Translations under genes and position numbers: made by a program
The notes under the pieces: generated by a model
Told to the model about the DNA's origin: nothing
The model's database searches: none
The model's input: the letters and a program-made list of their open reading frames with translations, nothing else
Origin: Bacteroidales bacterium
GTDB taxonomy: Bacteria; Bacteroidota; Bacteroidia; Bacteroidales; UBA7960
Length of the DNA: 9,138 nt
Direction of reading: 5' to 3'
Assembly (NCBI GenBank): GCA_003557765.1
Contig: PWNO01000134.1
Span: 1-9,138 of the forward strand
Shown: one piece after another, positions 1-6,549 of the stretch
Numbering within the stretch: position 1 is the first letter of the stretch
Layout of the letters: each line of letters opens with the position of its first letter

Positions 1-398
1 ACCTGATACAGAAAAACAAAACATTAACCAACCTCAGAAATGAACTTCGCCAATTGTTAAATAACCTGCCCGACAATAACCCGGATCGGTATAATGTAAA
101 ACAACTGCTGAAAAAAGTAAACAGGGACCTCCAAAACGAGAAAAACTGGGAACTCTTTAACAACTATTTCGATGAGGTCCATCAGGATTTCCTTGACAGG
201 TTAAAAAAAGAACATCCTGATCTATCACCGAAAGACATGCGTTTATGTGCCTACCTGCGCATGAACATCTCTACCAAAGAGATTGCCCCCCTGATGAACA
301 TCTCTGTAAGGGGAGTTGAAATCAGCCGCTATCGGCTCCGGAAAAAGCTGCAACTCGACCACGAAACAAACCTGACCGAGTACATTTTATCCCTGTAA
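1..398 (+). CDS. Triple-Y type sensor/transcriptional regulator with LuxR-like HTH, 5'-truncated
   Basis: Only the C-terminal part is present. The frame (first full codon at base 3) is open to the window edge, so the TTG at 54 is an internal leucine and not a start. The visible part begins with a polar, heptad-like coiled coil (LIQKNKTLTNLRNEL) and then a segment with NYFDEVHQDFLDRL. It ends in a LuxR/GerE-like helix-turn-helix at about 216-353, with LSPKDMRLCAYLRM, STKEIAPLMNIS and VEISRYRLRKKL. This ending is characteristic of Bacteroidota regulators that carry a periplasmic beta-propeller and Y_Y_Y sensor domain, a membrane segment, a coiled coil and a cytoplasmic DNA-binding domain. The sensor half is not visible, so that architecture is inferred. 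The gene lies upstream of the susC/susD cluster on the same strand and is probably its specific activator, responding to a glycan fragment. Family is confident; ligand and target are inferred. Confidence 0.88.
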   Translation, partial: LIQKNKTLTNLRNELRQLLNNLPDNNPDRYNVKQLLKKVNRDLQNEKNWELFNNYFDEVHQDFLDRLKKEHPDLSPKDMRLCAYLRMNISTKEIAPLMNISVRGVEISRYRLRKKLQLDHETNLTEYILSL

Positions 399-408
399 AA
401 CCACCTCT

Positions 409-441
409 TGTTTTTGATCGTTTCCTTTTTGTTCAAAAATA
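409..441 (+). terminator. Weak AT-rich hairpin after the regulator gene
   Basis: TTTTTGA at 411-417 and TCAAAAA at 433-439 are exact inverted copies around a 15-base loop, starting 12 bases after the regulator stop codon. A T/A pair at 409/441 could extend it across a G-T wobble. The stem has one G-C pair and no following T-run, so it may be a weak terminator or chance in AT-rich DNA. Confidence 0.25.
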
Positions 442-473
442 TCATTGAGAAAATAGTGTTTGAATAAAAATAT

Positions 474-496
474 ACTATATATTGCTGTATTATAGT
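474..496. repeat. Small inverted repeat ACTATA-N11-TATAGT
   Basis: ACTATA (474-479) and TATAGT (491-496) form a perfect 6-bp dyad with an 11-base spacer, upstream of the GATGTA repeats. It could be a distal protein-binding site. Six bases of dyad in AT-rich DNA is also easily produced by chance, so this is weak. Confidence 0.2.
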
Positions 497-512
497 CTTT
501 TATTTTGTTAAT

Positions 513-561
513 GATGTATTTGTGATGTAGTCATTTTTTGAAAGGATGTATTTCAGATGTA
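513..561 (+). promoter_or_regulatory. Putative activator operator: two copies of GATGTATTTnnGATGTA
   Basis: The hexamer GATGTA occurs four times, at 513, 524, 545 and 556. The start-to-start distances are 11, 21 and 11 bases, close to one, two and one helical turns. The result is two 17-bp units, 513-529 and 545-561, identical at 15 of 17 positions (they differ only GT versus CA at the centre) and 32 bp apart. The second unit ends 8 bases before the predicted -33 element. This placement suits an activator contacting RNA polymerase from one face of the DNA. The natural candidate is the LuxR-like regulator encoded just upstream. The repeat is seen directly; the binding protein is inferred. Confidence 0.6.
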
Positions 562-569
562 TCTATTAA

Positions 570-601
570 TTTGTAGGGTGCCGCAGACTGTTTTATGTTT
601 G
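570..601 (+). promoter_or_regulatory. Bacteroidota-type promoter (TTTG-N20-TAnnTTTG)
   Basis: TTTG at 570-573 and TATGTTTG at 594-601 are separated by 20 bases. This matches the known Bacteroidota primary-sigma consensus of a -33 TTTG and a -7 TAnnTTTG with a 19-21 base spacer. Transcription would start near 608-610 and give a leader of about 63 bases before the ATG at 672. The leader is A-rich and lacks a Shine-Dalgarno sequence, as is usual in this phylum. This is probably the main promoter of the cluster. Confidence 0.62.
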
Positions 602-671
602 TTCACAAATTCTTCATTAAAATTTAATCAACCAAAACAAACATTATTAACAAGACAAAAGCAACCCTATT

Positions 672-2171
672 ATGAAAAAAATCAAAAGTAACAAACACAT
701 GCTGCAGGTTTTCATTTTAATGGCAACATTTGCCTTCTTTGCATTGGCATCATGCAGCAAGGATGATGATGATCCGGCAGACCTCATTGCAAGCTTCCAG
801 TACGAAATAAGTACGGACAACCCGCTGGAAGTAATGTTTGCCAATTACTCACAGAATGCGGACTCTTACGCCTGGGAGTTTGGTGATGATAACACCTCAA
901 CGGAAGAAAACCCAACCCATCTGTATGAGTCGTTTGGCACCTACGATGTAACGCTGACAGCCACCAATGGAGGAGGAGAAAGCAGAAGCTTTTCCCGGAC
1001 TATTGAGTTACAGGATCCTGATGAAGCACTTACCAGGCTTGCAGGAGAAACCTCCAAAACATGGAGATTATACAGAATAGACGAAAGCATGGGTGTTGGC
1101 TCAAGTTTAGAAAACCCTTATGAATGGTGGTTTCTTACTAATGATGGTAGCCGCCCGTGTAAATATCATCACGAGTTTACTTTCCACCGAGATGGTCAGT
1201 ATGAGTTTGATGACAAAGGGTTTTTCTGGGCCGAATTTGGTGTCTGGGGTGGCGTGGAAGGATATGAGAACACTCCTCAATACGAAACATGTATGGAAGC
1301 AATTCCTGAGAATATGGTTAATGTTTATGGAGATGATGTAAGTGCATGGTTAAGCGGTACTCACCAATTTGAGTATGACTCATCAACTAACACAGTTACC
1401 TTAAAAGGTGAAGGCGCCTGGATTGGAATATGCAAACTTGGTACTGATGATGAATACCCTGTGCCTCAAAATAGTGTTAGCTTCAAAATAGAGATCGAAG
1501 AACGCGATGGTTATGATCATATGCTTGTTACGTTTGATTATGGTGAAGCTGCATGGACTATTTCTTACGCCCACTATCACGATCCTTCCCTGGAACCAGA
1601 TGTGGTGGAAGAACAAGACGAGGACCCACCGCTTGAAACCATCACACCCACAGAGCTTGGTCACACATTCGAGTCTGATGAAAGTTTCGATTATTTGGGT
1701 GCGATAGATGGTGCATCAATTATTAACACCGGTGCAGATGATCCTGTAGATGCTGCTGCAACCAAGGTGGGTGAATTTATCAGAACGGATGCTCAGTATC
1801 AGGAAGCCATGCTTCGTGTATATCCTGAACCAAAGAATATTCTGTATGATAACTTCACTACAGTTTCTGTAGATGTATATCTGCCCGGCAGTAATGACTA
1901 TGATCCGTTAACAAGAAAAGTGATCATAGGTTTTGCTGACAGAAGTCATACCACGAATTGGTGGGAGAGATTGATTCAATATGAATCAGAAGAATTGCCA
2001 TTGGATGAATGGGTGACCGTTACATTTGAACTAAATAGTCCATCATATGCATCGAATGCAGGGGAAACTGTATACGACAGGGAGGATTTGGATATGGTAT
2101 TTATCCAAATTGGAGGAGGAGATCATACATCTGAAGGAGTTTTCTACATCCGAAACTTTATTTTTGAATAA
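672..2171 (+). CDS. PKD-domain surface lipoprotein, probable surface glycan-binding protein (SusE/SGBP-like position)
   Basis: A 499-residue protein. Residues 1-28 form a lipoprotein signal (MKKIK start, hydrophobic stretch, lipobox LASC with Cys28). The mature start CSKDDDD resembles the acidic lipoprotein export signal that sends Bacteroidota lipoproteins to the outer face. A PKD domain spans about 38-112, with YAWEFGDD at 66-73 and TYDVTLTATN from 90. Residues about 120-305 form a Trp/Tyr-rich region with Cys163, Cys207 and Cys254 that I do not recognise. An acidic, Pro-rich linker (about 305-330) leads to a last domain (331-499), rich in predicted beta-strands, with WWERL at 430. That domain could be a carbohydrate-binding jelly roll, though this is not proven. 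No catalytic motif is visible. It is the first gene after the promoter and encoded next to a GH16 and SusCD, so glycan capture is the likely role. Lipoprotein and PKD calls are firm; glycan binding is inferred. Confidence 0.8.
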   Translation: MKKIKSNKHMLQVFILMATFAFFALASCSKDDDDPADLIASFQYEISTDNPLEVMFANYSQNADSYAWEFGDDNTSTEENPTHLYESFGTYDVTLTATNGGGESRSFSRTIELQDPDEALTRLAGETSKTWRLYRIDESMGVGSSLENPYEWWFLTNDGSRPCKYHHEFTFHRDGQYEFDDKGFFWAEFGVWGGVEGYENTPQYETCMEAIPENMVNVYGDDVSAWLSGTHQFEYDSSTNTVTLKGEGAWIGICKLGTDDEYPVPQNSVSFKIEIEERDGYDHMLVTFDYGEAAWTISYAHYHDPSLEPDVVEEQDEDPPLETITPTELGHTFESDESFDYLGAIDGASIINTGADDPVDAAATKVGEFIRTDAQYQEAMLRVYPEPKNILYDNFTTVSVDVYLPGSNDYDPLTRKVIIGFADRSHTTNWWERLIQYESEELPLDEWVTVTFELNSPSYASNAGETVYDREDLDMVFIQIGGGDHTSEGVFYIRNFIFE

Positions 2172-2189
2172 TAATTATCGCACCTGAAA

Positions 2190-2220
2190 AGACAATGGCC
2201 GGCGTTGCCGGCCATTGTTT
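2190..2220 (+). terminator. Strong GC-rich hairpin between the PKD lipoprotein and GH16 genes
   Basis: ACAATGGCCGGC (2192-2203) and GCCGGCCATTGT (2207-2218) pair perfectly over 12 bp around a GTT loop. G-T and A-T pairs at 2191/2219 and 2190/2220 can lengthen the stem. It begins 20 bases after the upstream stop and ends 28 bases before the next ATG. AAAA precedes it and only TTTGATT follows, so the T-run is poor. It may be a partial terminator that sets expression of the first gene above the rest, or an mRNA-stabilising or processing structure. The hairpin is certain; termination is not. Confidence 0.6.
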
Positions 2221-2246
2221 GATTAAAACCTGCTGAGAAGTATAAC

Positions 2247-3368
2247 ATGCCCCTTCATTACCATATTTTATTTGTAGTTTCCCTGTTTCTGATGCTGTCT
2301 TGTGAAGATGATGAGATCAGCAATATGGAAGATCCGGCCAATCTGGTAGTTGAGGTGGAGATTGCAGATGATGGAAGCGGTTTTGTATACCTACAGGCAC
2401 AGGCCGACAATGCTGTTGAGTATCAACTGCGCATTGGATCAGGAAATGAACCCGTTGAAACCAATACCACGGGAACCTTCGAACATCAATTCACCGATCC
2501 TGGCCTATATGAACTGGATGTACGCGCATACGGTTCTTCGGAAAGGTTTTTGCGACAATTAATACCTGTTACCATTTCATTCGGCGAGGAGGAGGTAACT
2601 CCCGATATGGGTTATGTTACTCCTTTGAACTATGATGGATGGGAATTGGTATGGCACGATGAATTTGATGGGAGCGCCATTAATGCAGATAATTGGGTGT
2701 TTGAAATCGGTGACGGATGTCCGCATCTGTGTGGTTGGGGGAATAACGAACTTCAGTACTACAGGCACCAAAATGCCTGGGTTCACGATGGCATATTAAC
2801 CATAGAAGCCAGAAGGGAAAGCGTAGGCAATCGTGATTATACCTCTGCCAGGATGAAAACCCAGGGAAAACAGTCATTTCAATATGGCCGCATCGACATC
2901 AGGGCTTTGCTGCCGCGTGGCCAAGGATTATGGCCGGCGCTCTGGATGCTGGGCAACGACATCACTTCCGTTGGCTGGCCCAAATGTGGCGAGATCGACA
3001 TCATGGAAATGGTCGGGGGCAGCGGAAGAGAGAATACTGTTTATGGCACATTGCACTGGGATCTAAACGGGCATTATCATATAGGAGGCTCACATACATT
3101 AGCATCAGGCACCTTTTACGAAGAATATCATGTTTTTACAATCATTTGGGATGAAGAGGCGATTCGCTGGCTTGTCAACGACAATCAGTATTACCAGCTC
3201 AACATCACACCCGAACATATGACAGCCTTCCACCAGGAGTTCTTCTTTATTTTGAATTTGGCCGTTGGTGGCAATTGGCCAGGGAGTCCTGACGGTACCA
3301 CGGTGTTTCCTCAGCAAATGCGCGTGGATTACGTACGCGTATTCCAAAAAGAAAACAGTGAACAGTGA
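2247..3368 (+). CDS. GH16 family endo-beta-glucanase (laminarinase-like) surface lipoprotein
   Basis: A 373-residue enzyme predicted to hydrolyse internal beta-1,3 (or mixed 1,3/1,4) glucan bonds with retention. Residues 1-19 are a lipoprotein signal (LMLSC, Cys19), followed by an acidic EDDE likely to direct surface display. Residues about 30-112 form a PKD-like beta domain. The GH16 domain runs from about 130 (WELVWHDEFDG) to 368 (MRVDYVRVFQ). The catalytic signature EIDIME has Glu249 as nucleophile, Asp251 as helper and Glu254 as acid/base, with the extra Met of the beta-bulge type found in laminarinases. WPALWML (229-235), GWGNNELQYY (163-172) and LNLAVGGNWPG (336-346) are further family landmarks. 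Cys158 and Cys162 (CPHLC) may form a disulfide. The domain is complete. GAGAAG at 2235-2240, 6 bases before the ATG, may serve as a weak ribosome-binding site. Family is near certain; laminarin as substrate is likely, with licheninase or agarase-like activity less so. Confidence 0.92.
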   Translation: MPLHYHILFVVSLFLMLSCEDDEISNMEDPANLVVEVEIADDGSGFVYLQAQADNAVEYQLRIGSGNEPVETNTTGTFEHQFTDPGLYELDVRAYGSSERFLRQLIPVTISFGEEEVTPDMGYVTPLNYDGWELVWHDEFDGSAINADNWVFEIGDGCPHLCGWGNNELQYYRHQNAWVHDGILTIEARRESVGNRDYTSARMKTQGKQSFQYGRIDIRALLPRGQGLWPALWMLGNDITSVGWPKCGEIDIMEMVGGSGRENTVYGTLHWDLNGHYHIGGSHTLASGTFYEEYHVFTIIWDEEAIRWLVNDNQYYQLNITPEHMTAFHQEFFFILNLAVGGNWPGSPDGTTVFPQQMRVDYVRVFQKENSEQ

Positions 3369-3375
3369 ACGGTAA
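3355..3375 (+). repeat. Heptamer tandem repeat across the GH16 stop codon
   Basis: ACAGTGA (3355-3361), ACAGTGA (3362-3368) and the degenerate ACGGTAA (3369-3375) are three consecutive 7-base units. The second ends exactly on the GH16 TGA stop. Any copy number of two or more keeps the same last residues, and a one-unit loss would still stop at TAA. Slippage here would therefore be nearly silent for GH16. It also changes the GH16-to-susC spacing. Confidence 0.5.
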
Positions 3376-3430
3376 ACTGATCTCAACAATGAACAAAAAA
3401 CAAAGAACAAAAAACACTAAATATAAACCA

Positions 3431-6400
3431 ATGAAAAGAACCATACCGTTTTTATTATTCTTAACCGCCTTTACCCTGGGCACATTCGTGCTGCAGGCGC
3501 AAACCCTGGAGGGTATCGTACGGGATGCAGATACAGGCGAAACACTTCCGGGTGTCAACATCATCCTGGAAGGCACCACACAGGGAACTGTAACAGATAT
3601 TGACGGGCAATATAGTATTCAGGTTCCGGCTGGATCAAACGTACTGGTGTTCAGCTTTGTCGGATACACACCCCGGCAAATATCGTTAAATATTGCGGAG
3701 AATCAAACCCTGGTAAGAAACGTTGAACTAACATCCGACATCACCACCTTCGAGGAGTTTGTGGTGGTGGGTTACGGCACGCAGCAAAAGAAGGTAGTTA
3801 CCGGAGCCATCTCTAGCGTTGATTCAGAGGAGATCACAGCAACGCCGATTCTTCGTATTGAACAGGCCATGCAGGGCAGGGCTGCAGGCGTGCAGGTCAC
3901 CAACCTTTCAGGACAACCCGGAGAAGCACCCACCGTGCGCATCCGTGGTGCCGGAACAACAGGCAACGCTGAGCCACTTTATGTTGTTGACGGCATGGTG
4001 GTAAGCGGAATTGACTATCTCAATCCAGGCGACATAGAGTCAATTGATGTCCTTAAGGATGCAGCATCAGCAGCCATTTATGGTGCAAGGGCAGCAAATG
4101 GGGTGGTACTCATCACCACGAAAAGTGGCACAAAAGGTGAAATGACACTGAACTACTCTTTTTACCAGGGATTTCAAAATGCTGCACGATACGTTGACGT
4201 GCTCAACGCAGAGCAATACATCATGATGATGAATGAAGGTGCGATGAATGCAGACATGACCGACTTACCTTTTGATCCAAATGAAATTCCACAGCACGAC
4301 ACCAACTGGCAAAGGGAACTTTTTGAATCAAATGCACCCATTGCAAACCATGAGCTGTCGGTTAGCGGAGGTAGCGAAAGATCTACCTATGCTTCTTCGC
4401 TGTCGTATTTTACACAGCAGGGAATCATCGGCGGTGATCGTTCGCAGTTTGACCGCCTTACAGCAAGGCTAAACACCCGCCACCAGGTAAATGACTTCAT
4501 TTATTTTGGAAATAATCTTGCCTACTCTCACATTATCAGGAGAGGTATTGCCAGCAATGCCGCTTTCAATGCCGCATACAGCAGCGCCCTCAATATTGAT
4601 CCCATTACACCCGTATTCCAGGAGGATGAAAATGAACTCGCAAAGCCACCCTATTCCAACCAGCCTGTTGTAACCAACAGCGAAGGAAAAGTATACGGCA
4701 TTTCAGAAAACATTGGTGCAGAGATCGTAAACCCACTGGCCTTGCTTGAGATACAGACCGGAGAGACCCGTGTGGATAAAATTGTCGGAAATGTGTTCGG
4801 GGAAATTGAACCCATCGAAAACCTTAAATTCAGATCATCACTGGGCATTGACCTGGCATACGTATTGGGAGACTCTCATCAGCCATTGTTCTACCTGAAT
4901 GGAGCACAATACAACCTTGAGAAAACATCGGTTCAGAAAAACATTGACAGGTATTATACCTGGCAATTTGAAAACGTACTGTCCTATTCAAACAATATCG
5001 ACGACCACAACTTTTCGGCTCTTATTGGAACTACCGCAAGCAAGTCTAACTTTGAAAACCTTTATGGTTTCAATGCCGATGTGGATGTAAGCAATCCTGA
5101 CCACGTATACCTGAACCTGGCGACAGATACGGTTTGGCAAGCCTTTGGCGGCGCTTCTCATTCTGCACTTCTGTCGGTTTTCGGACGTGTTTCATACAAT
5201 TACCTGGCCAAATATGCTTTTGACGCTACAGTAAGAAGGGATGGCTCTTCCAAGTTTGGGCCCAACAACCGTTTTGGAACATTTCCCTCATTTGGTGTAA
5301 CCTGGATGATCAGTGATGAAAACTTCTTTCCCTCACTCGGACCATTAGAAGTGGTAAAACTGAGAGCATCATGGGGTATCAATGGCAACCAGGAGATCGG
5401 CGATTACCAGTTCATCTCTACAATTGACCGAAGCAGGGGATACATTTTCGGGGGTGGCAGGGCCTTTGGGGCATCGCCCTCATACATTGCCAACCTGGAT
5501 ATCCACTGGGAAGAGTCGGAACAAATTGATATAGCTTTAGACTTTGGTGCTTACGACAACCGGCTGACCGGTACCGTAGATTACTACATAAAAACCACAA
5601 AAGGTTTGCTGGAAAGGATTCCAATCCCAGGTCATGTAGGAAATGATCCTCCATTCGCAAATGTAGGTTCTGTGGAGAACAGGGGGGTTGAAATATCATT
5701 AAACTGGAGAAACCACGGCAGGGATTTACGCTACTCTATCGGTGCCAATGCAGCTTATAACCGAAACAAGATGACCAAAATCGGAAATGAAGAGGGAATT
5801 CTGCCAGGTGCTTCCTGGGCAGTAGCAGGTATGGTTACACGTACCGAGCTGGGTTTGCCCATAGCCTATTTTTATGGATATGTCACTGATGGAATATTCC
5901 AAAATGAGGAAGAGGTGAGACAGCATATCGGTATCACAGGAGAACAGCTGCAACCCGGCGCCAAACCCGGCGATGTCCGTTTTGTTGATGTAAACGGCGA
6001 CGGAGTGCTCGACGAGAATGACCGCAAAATGATCGGTAAGCCTATTCCTGACTGGACTTTTGGTCTGAACGCCAACTTTGATTACAAAAATTTCGATCTG
6101 AGCTTTCTGGTAATTGGATCTTATGGAAACGACGTTTTTAACGGAATACGCAGACGCGACCTGAACAACACCAACTTGTCAACAGACATGCTGGATCGAT
6201 GGACGGGTGAAGGCACGTCAAACACAATACCCCGTTTCACCCTGGGCGATCCGAGCGGAAATAACAGGATATCTGACCTTTATATCGAAGATGCATCCTT
6301 TGTAAGACTAAAAAACATCCAGATAGGATATACATTGCCTGCGAGTTTGCTAAACAGGATCAAAGCAAGATCATGGCGGGTTTATGTTTCGGCAGAAAAC

Positions 6401-6532
6401 CTGCTTACCCTAACCGGGTATTCAGGGGCTGATCCCGAAATTGGTGCCCTGAGCTCATTCGACATAGGGATCGACAGGGGTGTTTATCCCCATGCAAGAA
6501 CCTTTCGCCTTGGAACAAGCATTACTTTCTAA
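3431..6532 (+). CDS. susC: SusC-type TonB-dependent outer-membrane oligosaccharide transporter
   Basis: A 1033-residue beta-barrel importer that takes up oligosaccharides with TonB-ExbBD energy and works with the SusD lipoprotein encoded next to it. The ATG at 3431 was chosen because it gives a clean signal peptide (MKRTIPFLLFL, cleavage near LQA-Q at residue 24). The frame is open back to a GTG at 3365 that overlaps the GH16 stop, and an ATG at 3389 is also in frame, but both would bury the signal. A carboxypeptidase-D regulatory-like beta-sandwich domain lies at about 25-102 (TLEGIVRDADTGETLPGVN). The SusC signature FVVVGYGTQQKK is near 110-121, the plug at about 125-233 (VRIRGAG, YVVDGMVV, GARAANGVVLITTKSG), and the barrel follows to a terminal Phe in SITF. 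DVNGDGVLDEND (853-864) is a typical SusC loop resembling a calcium site. There is no N-terminal STN domain, so regulation by an anti-sigma partner is not expected. Symbol used as a family label. Confidence 0.95.
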   Translation: MKRTIPFLLFLTAFTLGTFVLQAQTLEGIVRDADTGETLPGVNIILEGTTQGTVTDIDGQYSIQVPAGSNVLVFSFVGYTPRQISLNIAENQTLVRNVELTSDITTFEEFVVVGYGTQQKKVVTGAISSVDSEEITATPILRIEQAMQGRAAGVQVTNLSGQPGEAPTVRIRGAGTTGNAEPLYVVDGMVVSGIDYLNPGDIESIDVLKDAASAAIYGARAANGVVLITTKSGTKGEMTLNYSFYQGFQNAARYVDVLNAEQYIMMMNEGAMNADMTDLPFDPNEIPQHDTNWQRELFESNAPIANHELSVSGGSERSTYASSLSYFTQQGIIGGDRSQFDRLTARLNTRHQVNDFIYFGNNLAYSHIIRRGIASNAAFNAAYSSALNIDPITPVFQEDENELAKPPYSNQPVVTNSEGKVYGISENIGAEIVNPLALLEIQTGETRVDKIVGNVFGEIEPIENLKFRSSLGIDLAYVLGDSHQPLFYLNGAQYNLEKTSVQKNIDRYYTWQFENVLSYSNNIDDHNFSALIGTTASKSNFENLYGFNADVDVSNPDHVYLNLATDTVWQAFGGASHSALLSVFGRVSYNYLAKYAFDATVRRDGSSKFGPNNRFGTFPSFGVTWMISDENFFPSLGPLEVVKLRASWGINGNQEIGDYQFISTIDRSRGYIFGGGRAFGASPSYIANLDIHWEESEQIDIALDFGAYDNRLTGTVDYYIKTTKGLLERIPIPGHVGNDPPFANVGSVENRGVEISLNWRNHGRDLRYSIGANAAYNRNKMTKIGNEEGILPGASWAVAGMVTRTELGLPIAYFYGYVTDGIFQNEEEVRQHIGITGEQLQPGAKPGDVRFVDVNGDGVLDENDRKMIGKPIPDWTFGLNANFDYKNFDLSFLVIGSYGNDVFNGIRRRDLNNTNLSTDMLDRWTGEGTSNTIPRFTLGDPSGNNRISDLYIEDASFVRLKNIQIGYTLPASLLNRIKARSWRVYVSAENLLTLTGYSGADPEIGALSSFDIGIDRGVYPHARTFRLGTSITF

Positions 6533-6549
6533 TGATAAATACGGAAACA

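Noticed and set aside
54..398. Reading the regulator fragment as a small stand-alone 114-residue HTH protein starting at TTG 54
   Set aside because: The frame is open to base 3 with a coiled coil typical of the longer family, so it is the tail of a truncated gene.
616..628. Pseudo-palindrome ATTAAAATTTAAT in the leader
   Set aside because: Pure A/T and short; expected by chance in this leader, with no sign of function.
3365..3430. Extending SusC to the GTG at 3365 or the ATG at 3389
   Set aside because: The added residues are polar and Lys/Asn-rich and would put 14 or 22 residues in front of a normal signal peptide; the stretch reads as an A-rich leader.
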